Shown: positions 12,701 through 21,789 of the stretch, one piece after another | Layout of the letters: each line of letters opens with the position of its first letter | How positions within the stretch are numbered: position 1 is the stretch's first letter | Assembly (NCBI GenBank): GCA_023053575.1 | Contig: JAKZAP010000021.1 | Span: 7,230,212-7,294,211, forward strand | Direction of reading: 5' to 3' | From: Branchinecta lynchi | Taxonomy: Eukaryota; Arthropoda; Branchiopoda; Anostraca; Branchinectidae | DNA: 64,000 bases | Position numbers and translations under genes: made by a program | The notes under the pieces: model-generated | What the model was told of the DNA's origin: nothing | Databases searched by the model: none | What the model saw: the letters and a program-made list of their open reading frames with translations, nothing else

Positions 12701-15700
12701 CTATCAGTATAATATGAGTGGAGAGCGTTCAAACCATTATTGTGTCACGAAAAACTGGGTGGATCTATTGCTATTCGCTACACCGAAAGTGGTCGGTCGG
12801 TTATCGGATCCCGGACATGGAAGGCGCAATACTTCTTTCCGAGCAGGTCGCGATTGGCCGCAATACAGTCAGCATTTCATGCATGACCATGTACCATTGT
12901 TTTGTAAAAGCGTATTAAGCGAATTGTTGCTATTAAACACCTCATGATTTTGTGTGTCATGTATTATGCTCTTGCATTGCCGTATGCAGTTGAGCTAGAA
13001 CCATTCAGGAAAGTTTCCTTTGAATCGCCTTACCCTCTAAACAGCCTCAGCCCTGGTAATAGTTAAAGAAATAGTAGTTGCGTTTTTCTAGATACCATAC
13101 CATGGTATCTGTTACCACGGTAACTGGATCTTCAATTAGTCGTTTTTGCAGTTACCTTGGTATCTGATATACGGTTGCTCTGCAAAAACGACAGTTGCCG
13201 AAATTGCGCTTTTTCGAAGTCATCCCAAAAGAAAAACAGATATTCAGGCATATCACTAATTGCCCAACGTCTTCCTCACTAATGTGAAAAAAACTGATGA
13301 AAGTGAGATGAATTTTCAGATACCACGACCAGTTGCTACGGTCGTACCGTGGTATCTGGATATCAGTTACCACGATAACTGGCCAGATACCACGATAACT
13401 GCAAAAACGACTTTAGACCGTGGTATCATATACCATGGTATCTGCAAAAACGCAACAGTGTTCGTATTCGTTTAAGTTATGTTTACTTGAGTTAAAATCA
13501 GTTATCTCCCTTGTCTTTTTTCTCCACTTTTCATCATTTGTGTAAAGTTTATGTAAAAATGGGATTCACTCAGAAGATGCGAGAATTGTGTCTTGTGTCG
13601 TGATTTGATGAGGCGATTGTGTTGTCTGGTACGCCGGCTAAGCCCTTCAGTTAGTCTCGAACGGATTCATTTTAGGTGGAGAGAAGATGATGTACTACAA
13701 CGTGACTTCGCGAGGCTACCCCTTTGGTGTACAGGTGGGAACGGATTACAAAAACCCAGCAGTAGAGATCGATAAAGACTTCACTCGGGTCTATACCCGA
13801 AAGATTCCCTACAAACTCGACTCCGTTCACGTTTGGGGTTGCGCAACCCAAGAAACGAGGTAAGTCGGTTACTTTCAGCTTCCACCAGATTTGTCCCACC
13901 TTATATAGCAAGGACACAGAAAACTGCCAAGGTTTCAGAGCTTGTGAGACTGTGTCCGGAAACCTGAAGGCAATGCACAGCATTTCTGATCTCTTACAGA
14001 TATGACACTTTGTTGCTTCTGAGATTGTTTAGTTAAGTTTATTAACAATAAAGAAGACATCATTTATTCATCGCCGTCAACTTTTACATTCTAAGAGGAC
14101 AAGAAAATGAGACAAAATTATTTACAAATAATCAAATTCGAACGAAATAGGTCTAGTGTACTGACTGATAGACAAAATGCTACTCTTGCGGGATTGAACT
14201 CGTGACGCTCTGCTTGAATGGCCGACGCTCTAGCAGCTGAGCCACAGAAGAGCTTACGAACCTGCAAACCATTACAATCGCCAGAAAAAAAGTGGGCTAC
14301 AGGAACAGCCATCCCGCTCCAGCCCAGTTCTTCTAAACAATTACTGTCTTATCCCTTTATTTGACAATTCAGTCCAAAACTGCACTGTTCAAAGTTAACT
14401 AACGTTCAAAGAAGCATAATTCTCCTGTGCTCCTCATTGTATGACTGCTTCACCACCAACATTACTTTCCACCTGAATTTAGCGATTTTTGGGATCCCAA
14501 AACGTAAGTGGAGGGATACCTATGACATCGCAAAAGTTGTCCGTCTGTCCGTCCGTCCGTCCGTCCGTCTGTAAGCACGATAACTCTCGAAGGGAATGAG
14601 ATATTTTGATGAAACTTGGTGAGAAGGTTCGTTGGGTCGTCGGACCAGTCAAGTTCGTAGATGGGCTTTGTAGCTCTACATTGAGGGGTGGGGGAGGGGA
14701 TTGAAATTAAGGGACAAACAAAATATTTTGAAACAGCTAATGTGATAGTCGATTATGGGGTAAAAAGACATGCTGAACACGATGGTGAAAACTATTTTGT
14801 CATCGGACAAGCAGTTCGCCCGGAATCCGGCCAAAACCGGAAAGTTTGTTGAAAGTAAAAGTTTTATTTGAAGTTGATTAGATGTTCGATTTAGGGGTAG
14901 GAAGACATGCTGAAGACGATGGTTAAAATTATTTTCTCGACGGACAAGTATTTCGTCCGGTATCCGGCCAAAACCGGAAAGTTTGTTGAAAGTAAAAGTT
15001 TTATTTGAAATTGATTAGATGTTCGATTTAGAGGTAGGAAGACATGCTGAAGACGATGGTGAAAACTATTTTCTCGACGGACAAGTATTTCGACCGGAAT
15101 CCGGCCCAAACCGGAAAGTTTGTCAAAATTAAAAGTTTAATTTGGAGTTGATTGGATGTTCGATTCAGGGCAAGAAGATATGCTGAACACTTATGTGAAA
15201 ATAAGTTTCTACCCGGACATGTAGTTCGTCCGGAATCCGGCCAAAACCGGAAAACTGTTGGAAGTCAAAGTTTTATTTCTAGTTGATTAGATGAGCGATT
15301 TAGGGGTAAGAAGAGATGCTGAGTCCCTGTGTGACAATCTTATTTTACCCGGACATATAGTTCGACCGGAATCCGGCTGGAATCGGAAAATTTGTTATAA
15401 GCTATATTTCTATTTGAAGTTGATTAGATGTTCATTACTGGGGAAAGAAGATACCCTGATTTCGTCTTTGAGCTTTCTTTTTTCGCCGGACAAGTAGTTC
15501 TGGAGTTCGGCCGGAACCGGGAAATTGGCAGAAGTGGCAGGAAGTTTTCGTCAAAACAGATATGACTTATAGGGGTAAACACACATGCTGAATCCAAATC
15601 TGAACTTGGTTTTCTCAGGTGATTAGCTATTTGGCCTTAATCTGTTTCTGAATTTTAATTGTAAAAATGTTCAAGGAGTCTGGCGAAGACTGGATCTGGC

Positions 15701-16329
15701 TAAGACAAGACCCAGTTGTCTGGATCAGATATTGAATTTTTGGGATCCCATCGAAACCTTTGGTCTTGTTTTGTTTGCGGTTGTCGATTCTGTCCAGCCC
15801 TCTTGGTCTCCGACGCGGCGGCTTGGCTCAAAACATTTGAAAACCCATGGTTAAATAGTGGGAAAACTAAGCAAATAAGTCGAGTCAAAAACAGAAGATT
15901 CTTATGTCCTTGTGTGTGAACGAGTTATCAGCGGACGTTGAAGATTCTGGAAAACTTTGAGTTGCGTAATGGGGATAAAACTTGGCATGGCCGAAAAAGC
16001 GCTAGAAGTTTGTAGGTATTTTAGAAGCTTGTAATTCGATACGGGAGCTAGGTATATTATAAAAGACAGAATAAGCAAGAGGGGTTCTTTTAAGATAACG
16101 CTCTGCGTTTCAACAGGTATATGAATTGAATAACTTGGGATGACCTGATACTATTTTGACTCTTTTCTTTCGTAGGGAAGCGCAGCTTGTTCATAAGAAG
16201 TGGGAACTTGGCCAAGTCGAACGGGCGAAGAAGGTGAACCTGAACGCCTGTGATTGGGATGAACATCCAGATAAATATCTAATGGAGCTGAACGGCAGAG
16301 CGTCCTATAACCAGCTAGGGAACATTTAA
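301..16329 (+). CDS. MEAK7: TLDc-domain protein, MEAK7/TLDC1-like (gene span, 5' end outside window)
   Basis: Seven exons join in frame: 301-450, 1517-1694, 5992-6221, 9965-10072, 11553-11796, 13676-13859, 16176-16329, giving about 415 codons ending at TAA. The C-terminal half is a TLDc domain: GYRGPTVIMV, then EWRES, WGG, LTPEFKVM, an MYYN strand, RGYPFG and VHVWGC. A charged tail follows (KKWELGQVERAKK) and ends in a DKYLMELNGR motif. MEAK7 also carries a tail after its TLDc domain, unlike OXR1/NCOA7, which stop near the final VWG/IWA strand; this is why I prefer MEAK7. Known MEAK7 is a lysosome-associated mTOR-signalling protein of about 456 residues, so only a short N-terminal part is missing. 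The N-terminal exons are only weakly similar by eye. The introns are full of mobile elements. Family membership (TLDc) is firm; orthology to MEAK7 is inference. Confidence 0.72.
641..794. mobile_element. hAT-like G/C-run foldback element, copy 1
   Basis: The ends CAGGGCCGTATCC and GGATACGGGCATG are inverted. It is flanked by the perfect 8-bp duplication CCGACAAG (633-640, 795-802), as in hAT elements. A run of about 30 C lies at 742-772. Confidence 0.82.
1107..1480 (+). repeat. Interspersed repeat, also at 61919
   Basis: About 370 bp starting TTTAAAGGACCCTCGCACTA and containing AACTTCTCGCAGACAAC is repeated in the same orientation 61 kb away with scattered differences. No ends or target duplication recognised. 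It stops shortly before the TLDc exon at 1517. Confidence 0.75.
1517..1694 (+). CDS. MEAK7: TLDc gene, second exon in window
   Basis: The acceptor is GTGTTTTTCAG and the donor is TCTG|GTGAGT. It starts in phase 0, matching the previous exon, and leaves one base. It encodes YHGKVELSIKFIAHW, then ENLPRVVLWMHKFVVHQL, which resembles the IEDWVFRVPHVAIFLSVV region of MEAK7. A 39-bp unit is tandemly duplicated just after the donor. Confidence 0.65.
1701..1778 (+). repeat. 39-bp tandem duplication next to a splice donor
   Basis: TAATTTCAGTTAAGTCTG plus 21 more bases occurs twice without change, starting 6 bp after the exon end at 1694. Exact identity points to a recent duplication. Confidence 0.9.
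2119..2516 (+). repeat. 199-bp unit in two tandem copies
   Basis: 2119-2317 and 2318-2516 share CGTGTCGTTTGGGTCTACCG and the rest of the unit with few changes. The second copy runs into the family A element at about 2500. Confidence 0.85.
3158..5674 (+). mobile_element. 2.5-kb inverted-repeat transposon nested in a family A copy
   Basis: The ends TAGTGCGGGCGAAAAGC (left) and its inverse (right) begin inverted repeats of roughly 180 bp: 3158-3340 against about 5500-5674. Inside each end are subterminal units of about 149 bp (about five forward at 3290-4010, two inverted at about 5225-5560), each with CCGCTAGGTGCCTC and AAATGGCGGAC. The middle holds a broken protein gene. GAT flanks both ends, a possible 3-bp target duplication. 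The flanking DNA on both sides is one family A element, so this inserted later. Confidence 0.8.
4019..4701 (+). pseudogene. Frameshifted FHAFTGCDT-family protein with Cys-rich tail
   Basis: Frame 3 encodes FGVGTHLKYVPIHDIARSLG, FFHAFTGCDTVSSF, then VHDLERFVMKTYDV and LLQHILRAAL up to a stop at 4500-4502. The protein continues in frame 1 as FSDFGWVRRTDGKWLP, ETVRCGCKKGCERRCRC and NCSPLCWCKSKCFN. The two halves are parts of one multicopy invertebrate protein family known from repetitive loci; the break is near 4475-4500. The N-terminus is replaced by the repeat array at about 4015. Biochemical function is unknown to me; its place inside a terminal-inverted-repeat element suggests a transposon-encoded protein. 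Confidence 0.72.
5992..6221 (+). CDS. MEAK7: TLDc gene, third exon in window
   Basis: The acceptor is AAAATTTCTAG and the donor is CCCAG|GTAGGT. One base carried from the previous exon plus AA makes GAA, and the exon then stays open for 77 codons to phase 0. It encodes a hydrophilic linker (SVEKIISPSKEFHTS, KELEKTQPESPSPNAF) ending ALHLSQ, which joins the next exon's VWLLSSTLP. The phase fit on both sides is the main support; the protein itself is poorly conserved. A family A mobile element ends 35 bp upstream. Confidence 0.6.
6783..6850 (-). tRNA. tRNA-derived fragment (D arm lost)
   Basis: On the - strand ACTCGGTAGTGTTGGCC, then GGGTTCAAGTCCCACC (T arm/box B). The D arm is missing. The end CAACTCGG and a nearby opposite copy (around 7060-7100, AAAACGCAACTCCGG) form an imperfect inverted pair; an A-rich tail follows at 7120-7131. 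Confidence 0.35.
7830..9810 (+). mobile_element. Family B satellite-bearing element (Helentron-like), copy 1
   Basis: Both ends carry CAAGTGCCATAT in the same orientation (7843-7854, 9715-9726). After the left end is a GTCTGTCGGTTTGTCGGTTGG block, then core units of about 165 bp (three clear at 7900-8390) with GAAACTTGGCAGGCA and GTGCTAGGA, then degenerate units to 9450. An A-rich GCGGGTTATAAAAATAAAT tail follows. Confidence 0.7.
9965..10072 (+). CDS. MEAK7: TLDc gene, fourth exon in window
   Basis: The acceptor is GATTTTTTTAG and the donor TTG|GTAAGT. It is 36 codons, phase 0 at both ends: VWLLSSTLPDMYN, then GGTPVGFSILDP and TLIAKL. WLLSS followed by LP and the hydrophobic segment before the TLDc core is typical of this family. 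Confidence 0.75.
10073..11552. other. TLDc gene intron, nothing recognised
   Basis: A 300-bp open frame at 10336-10635 has no similarity I recognise and no splice context. No repeat of the window's families was seen. Confidence 0.6.
11553..11796 (+). CDS. MEAK7: TLDc gene, fifth exon: start of TLDc core
   Basis: The acceptor follows a long T tract; the donor is GACC|GTGAGT, leaving one base. It encodes WTTIYDSDRDGLSLNRF, then GYRGPTVIMVRGD, EWRES, WGGLN and LTPEFKVMD. This is the first half of the TLDc domain: the LYDSDRDG..F strand-turn, the GPT strand and the LxPEF strand are all present. Confidence 0.88.
12345..12620. mobile_element. Diverged copy of the GTTGCG MITE
   Basis: CTGCGTTTTTGCAGA at the start and CAGTTACCGTGGTAACTG near the end match the family; the ends are eroded. 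It lies in a TLDc gene intron. Confidence 0.5.
13077..13456. mobile_element. GTTGCG MITE copy
   Basis: The terminal inverted repeat is GTTGCGTTTTT / AAAAACGCAAC. The interior is built of small palindromes (ACCATGGTA, TTACCACGGTAA). About 380 bp, in a TLDc gene intron 220 bp before exon six. Confidence 0.75.
13676..13859 (+). CDS. MEAK7: TLDc gene, sixth exon: end of TLDc core
   Basis: The acceptor is GATTCATTTTAG and the donor ACGAG|GTAAGT. The carried C plus GT gives Arg, then GEKMMYYNVTSRGYPFG, VQVGTDYKNPAVEID and LDSVHVWGC. The xYxN, RGYPFG and final VWG strands complete the TLDc fold. It ends in phase 2. The nearby ATG at 13687 is internal. Confidence 0.85.
14179..14253 (-). tRNA. tRNA-like sequence, probably degenerate
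   Basis: On the - strand: GTGGCTCAGCTGCTAGAGC (box A) and GAGTTCAATCCCGC (box B) at tRNA spacing; loop CATTCAA has A instead of U33. The flank TAGACAAAATGCTACTCTTG matches the arm of the tRNA element at 19.4 kb, so both belong to one family. Confidence 0.45.
14488..15769 (+). mobile_element. Family A element, complete copy
   Basis: Start TTTTTGGGATCCCAAAACG (holding a 16-bp perfect palindrome), a (GTCC)n block at 14541-14570, about six units of 136 bp each with CGGAATCCGGCCAAAACCGG, a hairpin AGACAA/TTGTCT near 15700-15725, and end TTTTTGGGATCCCATCG..GGTCTTGTT. No target duplication. The layout matches non-autonomous Helentron/HINE (pearl-type) elements; the assignment is inference. Confidence 0.8.
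16176..16329 (+). CDS. MEAK7: TLDc gene, last exon with stop
   Basis: The acceptor is TTTCTTTCGTAG. AG from the previous exon plus G restores Arg, then EAQLVHKKWELGQVERA, ACDWDEHPDKYLMELNGR and ASYNQLGNI, stop TAA at 16327-16329. The basic helix and the DKYLMELNGR end are characteristic of this subfamily of TLDc proteins. No AATAAA was seen close to the stop; one at about 16815 lies inside a MITE. Confidence 0.85.
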
Positions 16330-16598
16330 ACAGCAGTTGTTGTGTATTGCGGTAGTAGTGAAGCTCGTTTCCTTCGTTGCACTCTCAGATTTGCCTGAAC
16401 ATATAACACACATTCAAGGATCCTTGTGTGAAAATATCGGTCATGACCCTTTAAATGCCATCTTGTCACGGAACATATGTAAACGGATAGTAACAGAAAC
16501 TGTATCAGAAATCCATGGCACCCAGCATAACATTTTATGTAAAGATGCGCTATCGGTTATCAAATTTCTGACTATGTGTAGCAGGGTCTAACAATGTA

Positions 16599-17004
16599 AG
16601 GCGTATTCTCGCTGTTCCCCGAGGACTCCTTTCGAGGAGCTAGTCCCTGCGTTTTGTTCGTCCAGGGAACCACTCGCCGTATTTTCGTGGGTTCCCACGT
16701 ACGGGTAATGCTCTGATTGTCATCACCATCATCGAAAAGTACTCCCGTTCAGATTCGGAGGTGAATCAATTTTTGCTGGTCTTTGTGCAATTAAAAATTA
16801 ATTATTAAATATTAATAAACAAAACCAAAAATAAAGTGGATTCAGACTATTCGTCAACTGCATCTTTTTTTTTTCGAGCAAAATCCATTTTGGAAGCATT
16901 CCTCGTGTTCTCGTTGTTTTCCGTACGCGGAGTCCGCGTGGAGTGATGCCTCTATTCTCGCCGTTCCCCGAGGAGTCCTTAGGGACTCACGCGAGAATAC
17001 GCCC
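16599..17004. mobile_element. 3-bp-TSD MITE 'AGGCGTATTCTCG', copy 1
   Basis: The ends AGGCGTATTCTCGC and CGAGAATACGCC are inverted and flanked by GTA on both sides. The interior has CCCCGAGGA and an AT-rich middle. Confidence 0.8.
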
Positions 17005-18689
17005 GTATACGACTTCTTCTGGTCTTTTGCAGTCCTGTAGTGTAAGAGTAGCTCTGAAAGAGAGAGCCGAGACTCAGGCATCTTCGTGGTGACTACATCA
17101 CCGTCAGGTCTCTCTTTCTTGAGGGATGGTATTATCGTCAGAACAGGAGTGTTTTATTAGAAAAGTTTCGTATTAGATTGCCGTTACTTCCGTATAGTGA
17201 GGGTGAAAGTTAGCCTAGGTCTTGAGCAAGGGTCCCTGAGGCCTTGTGGATAGCATGATAAACTTATGAAGACCGGTGGGCCTGACCTTATTTTCCACTC
17301 TAAGAACCAATGAGCAAACGAGAGGTAGAGCTCAGGCACTGTTTATCACGCAGCACAAAGATGCCACGCAACCCTGATCTTGCTGCCTGAAGCTCGTTGC
17401 ACATGTTTTCAGTTAAGGTTTGACGATGCGCGAAATAGGTGGCGAGAAACGGGTAGCGACTGTCCGTTGTGTTACCATAAGACCTAGTGCGCTAGAACGT
17501 CGGTGCAAGAAATGCCACTCGAGAAATCCTTGAGGCTGTCTCAGAACTCCAGGATTGTGAAAGACCAGAGAGACTTCAGTTCGGGTGGCTAGATGTACTT
17601 TAATCCATGAAGGATTTTGGGAGGGTGTTTTCCCAAAATCGCTCACCTTCGGGCTACACTATCATTATATGTATCTGAAACATCCGACTTAATTGGTAAA
17701 GCGATGCTGTGCAAGATATTTCTAAGATACGGTTTGAAATGCGGGAATGGCAAGTAATAGGGCAACTATAGCCTCTATATTTTACCGTTTTAAAGCTGTG
17801 ATTAAATATATCTGATGAGAATTGTATACATCCCATTTGGACATTAGGAATAGGGGTTCCAACGAGGAAGAGATTTCTGCTGGAGGGGTTTGGGTCGCCG
17901 TGTAATCGGTTCATTCCTGCGTTAACTATGTGCGTTAATTATTTGACGAACTCCACTGCTAGTGTGACCATATTATTTGGTAATAGTCTTAGTAAGCGAC
18001 CATGTCCCCGTATTTCATTGTTCCTTTCAGCGTCTAGGTAGCATGCTTTTATTTTTTAGTGGATATTTGTCTTATATATTTAGTTATATAGTTTATTTTA
18101 TTGTTTTGTTGTTGGTGCGGCAAATTTTCCGGTTCGCATTTTCTGACTAGGCATACAAGCGCTAATGCATAGTTGCGAATTGTTTTGTGTTCGTTGTTAT
18201 TCGTTTAGTAAAGCGGTATATTTTCCTACGTTTTCTCCTTAGACTGCATTCATTAAGTCTTAAACCCAGAGACCCAAACTTCATATGTTTCATTCTTATC
18301 ACGCTAACAACATCTGCACTTGCCGCGATTCACTGGTTTCCATGCGCATTCTGCTCGCGACGAGTATTCGAGTATCATGCTGTTGATGCATAAATCGGTT
18401 TTCTGAATCTAGCCAAGTTTTTACTATAGGAGTCAATGGGTCTGGGAAAAAGGCTTAAAACAGCCAAAGCCATCTACAATTGTTTAATGGCAGAGCTTAG
18501 TTTCACAGTATTCATATAGTTTTGAATATTGGAACATAAACAGTAAATAGTGCGAGATGTGCTTTAACTGTGAGGGCTGCGTCGAAGTGACGTGATGGCC
18601 GCCAAGTTTCATTGTGACCCTCCGACTAATCGGTAACTTCTTCTTTTGGTTACTCGTGGTCACGTTCCATAATAATATAACAATAAAAC
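17005..18689. other. Intergenic DNA after the TLDc gene, nothing recognised
   Basis: Short open frames only; no coding or repeat signal that I can support on either strand. Confidence 0.55.
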
Positions 18690-18805
18690 AGAATTTGACA
18701 ATGCAAAACCGATACATCAGCTACATTTTATTATATCTATGTTTCGGCCCCTCTTGGCATGGATCCTGTAACGCCTTGCCAAGAATGGCCGAAATATATC
18801 CCTAA
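18690..18805. repeat. Partial hairpin element related to 59518-59755
   Basis: TTTGACAATGCAAAACCGATA, CATCAGCTACATTTTATTA and a CTTGGCATGGATCC..GCCTTGCCAAG stem are shared with the 59.5-kb copy. Confidence 0.55.
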
Positions 18806-19388
18806 AAAATGTATATAATTCAGTCAGCATGGGTTGAAAGAATATCTATAATAATATCAATAATAATATCATTATTCAACATTCAGGAGCTCATATACAG
18901 TATAAGATTATCAGTAAACAAATTGTATAGATTAATTGAACTAGGACAAAATAGTTGCGATTTTGCAGATGCCATTGATCTGCCCCCCCCCCCCCCCCCC
19001 CCCGACACAGTGTTGACTAGAAGCAGTCTATTTTTATGAAGAGTATGTATAGACGCGAGCGGCCAGTGAGCCGCCGTACCGGTTTTTTTGCCAGTTTTTT
19101 TTTGCCTAGATCCCCACCACAAAGCGGTAAACAGTTTGCTCGCACCTGGATCCGACATTTTAATGGCATTCCTAACTCTGTACTTTGATACATAGATGGC
19201 AATTATTTTTATTACACAAGGGACTTGTACGTGACCAATAAACCATGATCAATTTTTCAGATATAATTTATAAGTCTAGGACTCTATTGTCGGAGCCACG
19301 TAGACATACCAGGACCCACAAGACGGGGTCTCATGGTGAAAACCAAATGTATAATTTTAATGGGTAAGACGCCCTTGAGATGGAAACA

Positions 19389-19566
19389 TTTTATAAGTAG
19401 TGAACTGGTAGACAAAAATGCTCCTCAGTCGGGATTTGAACCCAGGACCTCTGCTTACAAGGCAGTCGCTCTACCAACTGAGCTACCGAGGGGCTTGTGG
19501 ACAGAGTTCGTAAACCACTAAGGTTTTTGAGGAGTATTTTTGTCTACCAGTTCACTACTTATAAAA
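19389..19566. mobile_element. Small foldback element carrying a tRNA-like core
   Basis: Arms 19389-19427 and 19528-19566 are inverted repeats of 39 bp with one mismatch (start TTTTATAAGTAGTGAACTGG). The loop holds the tRNA-Thr-like sequence. No target duplication was found. Confidence 0.7.
19420..19494 (-). tRNA. tRNA-Thr(UGU)-like sequence inside an inverted repeat
   Basis: On the - strand: TAGCTCAGTTGGTAGAGC (box A/D arm), anticodon loop CTTGTAA (anticodon TGT, U33 present) on a CTGC/GCAG stem, and GGGTTCAAATCCC (box B/T arm). The acceptor CCTCGG pairs with CTGAGG. One anticodon-stem pair and one acceptor pair mismatch. The 3' end lies inside a 39-bp inverted repeat, so it may be a tRNA carried by a mobile element rather than an ordinary gene. 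Confidence 0.6.
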
Positions 19567-19569
19567 TCT

Positions 19570-20020
19570 ATACTTTGAGGTTCTCGGGTCTGGAAGAGCA
19601 TTCTGGAGTTGCCCCCCTCCCTATTTGTGGGCAATTGGACCCAGATTACCGAGTGAGTGAGTGAGTTTCTTACTGGGGTCTAGATGTGCCTTTTCGGGGT
19701 CTCAGCTCCCGCACCCTCACGGTTCAAGGGCCACTGGGCCGATTTTGACTAAGTTTAGACATAGGATGATTAAGTTTCGTGTATTTACAGATCCTACGAT
19801 CTAGAAACACTTTCTGGAGCTATACCTCCACCGCCCTCCCCACGTTCATGGACAACTGGGCCGAAATCGTCAAGTAATTGTGTTCATGAATTGACTACGG
19901 TTAGAGCAGGACAATTAAACCTCCTGTAGGGACATGTGATAGAATCTTGAAGCACCTTGTGAAGGTATACCACCTCTACCGATTCGTGGTTGACGGGGCC
20001 AACGTTGTTCAATAACTTAT
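19570..20020 (+). repeat. Degenerate tandem array, about 145-bp units
   Basis: Three weak units share ACTGGGCCGATTTTGAC / CAACTGGGCCGAAATCG and GGATGATTAAGTTTC / GGACAATTAAACCTC. Composition resembles family B cores but no ends were found. Confidence 0.45.
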
Positions 20021-20951
20021 ATTTCGTAATTTGAGAACGGTTGGGCCAGGACGACGATAACCGTTGTGCTAAAGTGCCAGTCAGTCATTCCATGATTAAA
20101 TGAGGTAAACAATGATATGGCACACATATTATATGGAGCAAACTTACCGTACTTATACTGAGCAAAATTGAAACTACAGGGATGGACAAAGTTATGTTTG
20201 GAGACTTGCTGAACGCTAATTTGTCGGTGGCAGTTATAATTACGTGATACGTCAAACTCGAAAGGCCGCATCAGACTAGGTTACCTTCACACTGCAAGTC
20301 TGAGCGCTTATGCGCTGTAACCACGGCTTGCCCCCGTACAGATACAAGAGATATGTTTGTTAGTTATTCGCGATATATGTCTTTCTCTTCCTTTTGTTGT
20401 CATCTTTTTGGTTTGCGACCGTGTATAAGCACTTCCTGACTACAGTTTAGAGGGATTCTTGTGCTCTCAGTTTTTACGGATTCACTTTCCGAAAAGCAAA
20501 GCGAAACTTCGGCGCTATGCCTTTACAACTTAACGTAAGCTACTTCCACTCCCATCGTCATGTGAATCTAGGCCAAAGGGTGATTCTAGCGGTCTGGACT
20601 TTGGAAAGCCCCGCTAGTTTATGCACTGGCCGTTTTTTACGGCTATTTTGGAACGCGAAATAAACTCTGCTGGAATTTATTGAAAATGGCCCGTCTCTAA
20701 AGGCCACAAGACGATGCTTTGCCAGCTTTGCTCTCCGGATGAGCTTCAAAGGGGGAGACCTGGAACAGAACTGGGTTTCTTCATTTCTCTGCAGTTGTGG
20801 CTTTTATATTAAACTCTTTGTCACGTTACCTCTATCCCTTGATCTTCCCCGCCCAAAATCAAAGCAAAAGCTCAACGTGGCTGAGGTCAGGCTGAGGTGT
20901 GGTTTTTGTTTCCTTGCTTCAGAAAGTTCTGATCAGTGTTACAGTTTTTAA
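20020..20951. other. Intergenic, possible 5' region of the next gene
   Basis: Non-repetitive within the window. It ends at the candidate ATG exon 20952; no TATA box or clear initiator was found. Confidence 0.35.
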
Positions 20952-20990
20952 ATGGATAAACTGGACGATCCTAGTTTTAGATTGAAAGAG
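20952..20990 (+). CDS. Candidate first coding exon (possibly of the 53BP1 gene)
   Basis: An ATG directly after an in-frame TAA opens 13 codons (MDKLDDPSFRLKE) and ends in phase 0 at GAG|GTATGT. The 53BP1 exon at 34799 begins in phase 0, so the two could join. The acidic start loosely resembles the MDP..LDSDF start of human 53BP1. The 13.8-kb gap, the short peptide and the lack of other support keep this tentative; it could start another transcript or be chance. Confidence 0.3.
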
Positions 20991-21789
20991 GTATGTTTAT
21001 GGCTGTCAAGAAGTAGGCTATGAGTGCTCGGTGAGTATTGTACCGAAAGTGATTTTGAATAATCTGTCTGTTGTGAACCTGTTTCAGCTGTTCAGAATGG
21101 ATAGATAGATATTGCTTTTATTCTTCTCGAATTATCATGGTAAGTACCAAATTTGTCAATTCGTCAATATATAAACACAATAAAGAGTACAGATTTTAAC
21201 GAAAGACGGTCACATTGTGGTCACATTTTACCTGTTGGAGTTTTGCGATCGCTAACATTCTCAAATGGTATTCAGTACAGTTCAGTAGAGGTATGTTTAT
21301 GTGAAATGCTATGTTAATGTGAACAGAACAGTTTGTGGCTAAATGGTAGAATGAAGATCGAAAATACCTATTATTCAGGTGTTTTCAGCTGCATTTAATT
21401 ACCTACAGGAGGGGTATCCAACCTCGTTTTTACATATCCTCGTTTTCCTCTCGTCAATTATGCAAAATTCCTTTAGAAGGCCTATAACCTGCTGTAAAAC
21501 TCACCATAAATCACGAAAAAAATCAGAATTCACATCTATGTGTAATTTACTTTGTTTAATTAGACTATTCTTTTGTTTCATGATGTCTGGCGATCGAGGT
21601 TGTGTTTCGGTCGTCGAGCTCACGTACAGAATAATAGCATTCAAGAAGTTCGTCGCAGAGCGGAGTAACTGTTGAGACTTTGGCCTGGAGTCTTGACTTG
21701 CTTTAGTGCGACAACACTGAATAGCGAGTGTATTTTTTGGCTTTTGTTTAATTTTAATGAAAAAGAGATTCATTTTCTTTCGTTATTCC

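Noticed and set aside
12718..12918. Open frame in the intron between TLDc exons five and six
   Set aside because: The flanking exons already join in phase at a continuous TLDc domain, so no exon is needed here.
14741..15540. Regular repeats that could suggest a CRISPR array
   Set aside because: The 136-bp units are tandem copies without unique spacers, inside a eukaryotic mobile element.
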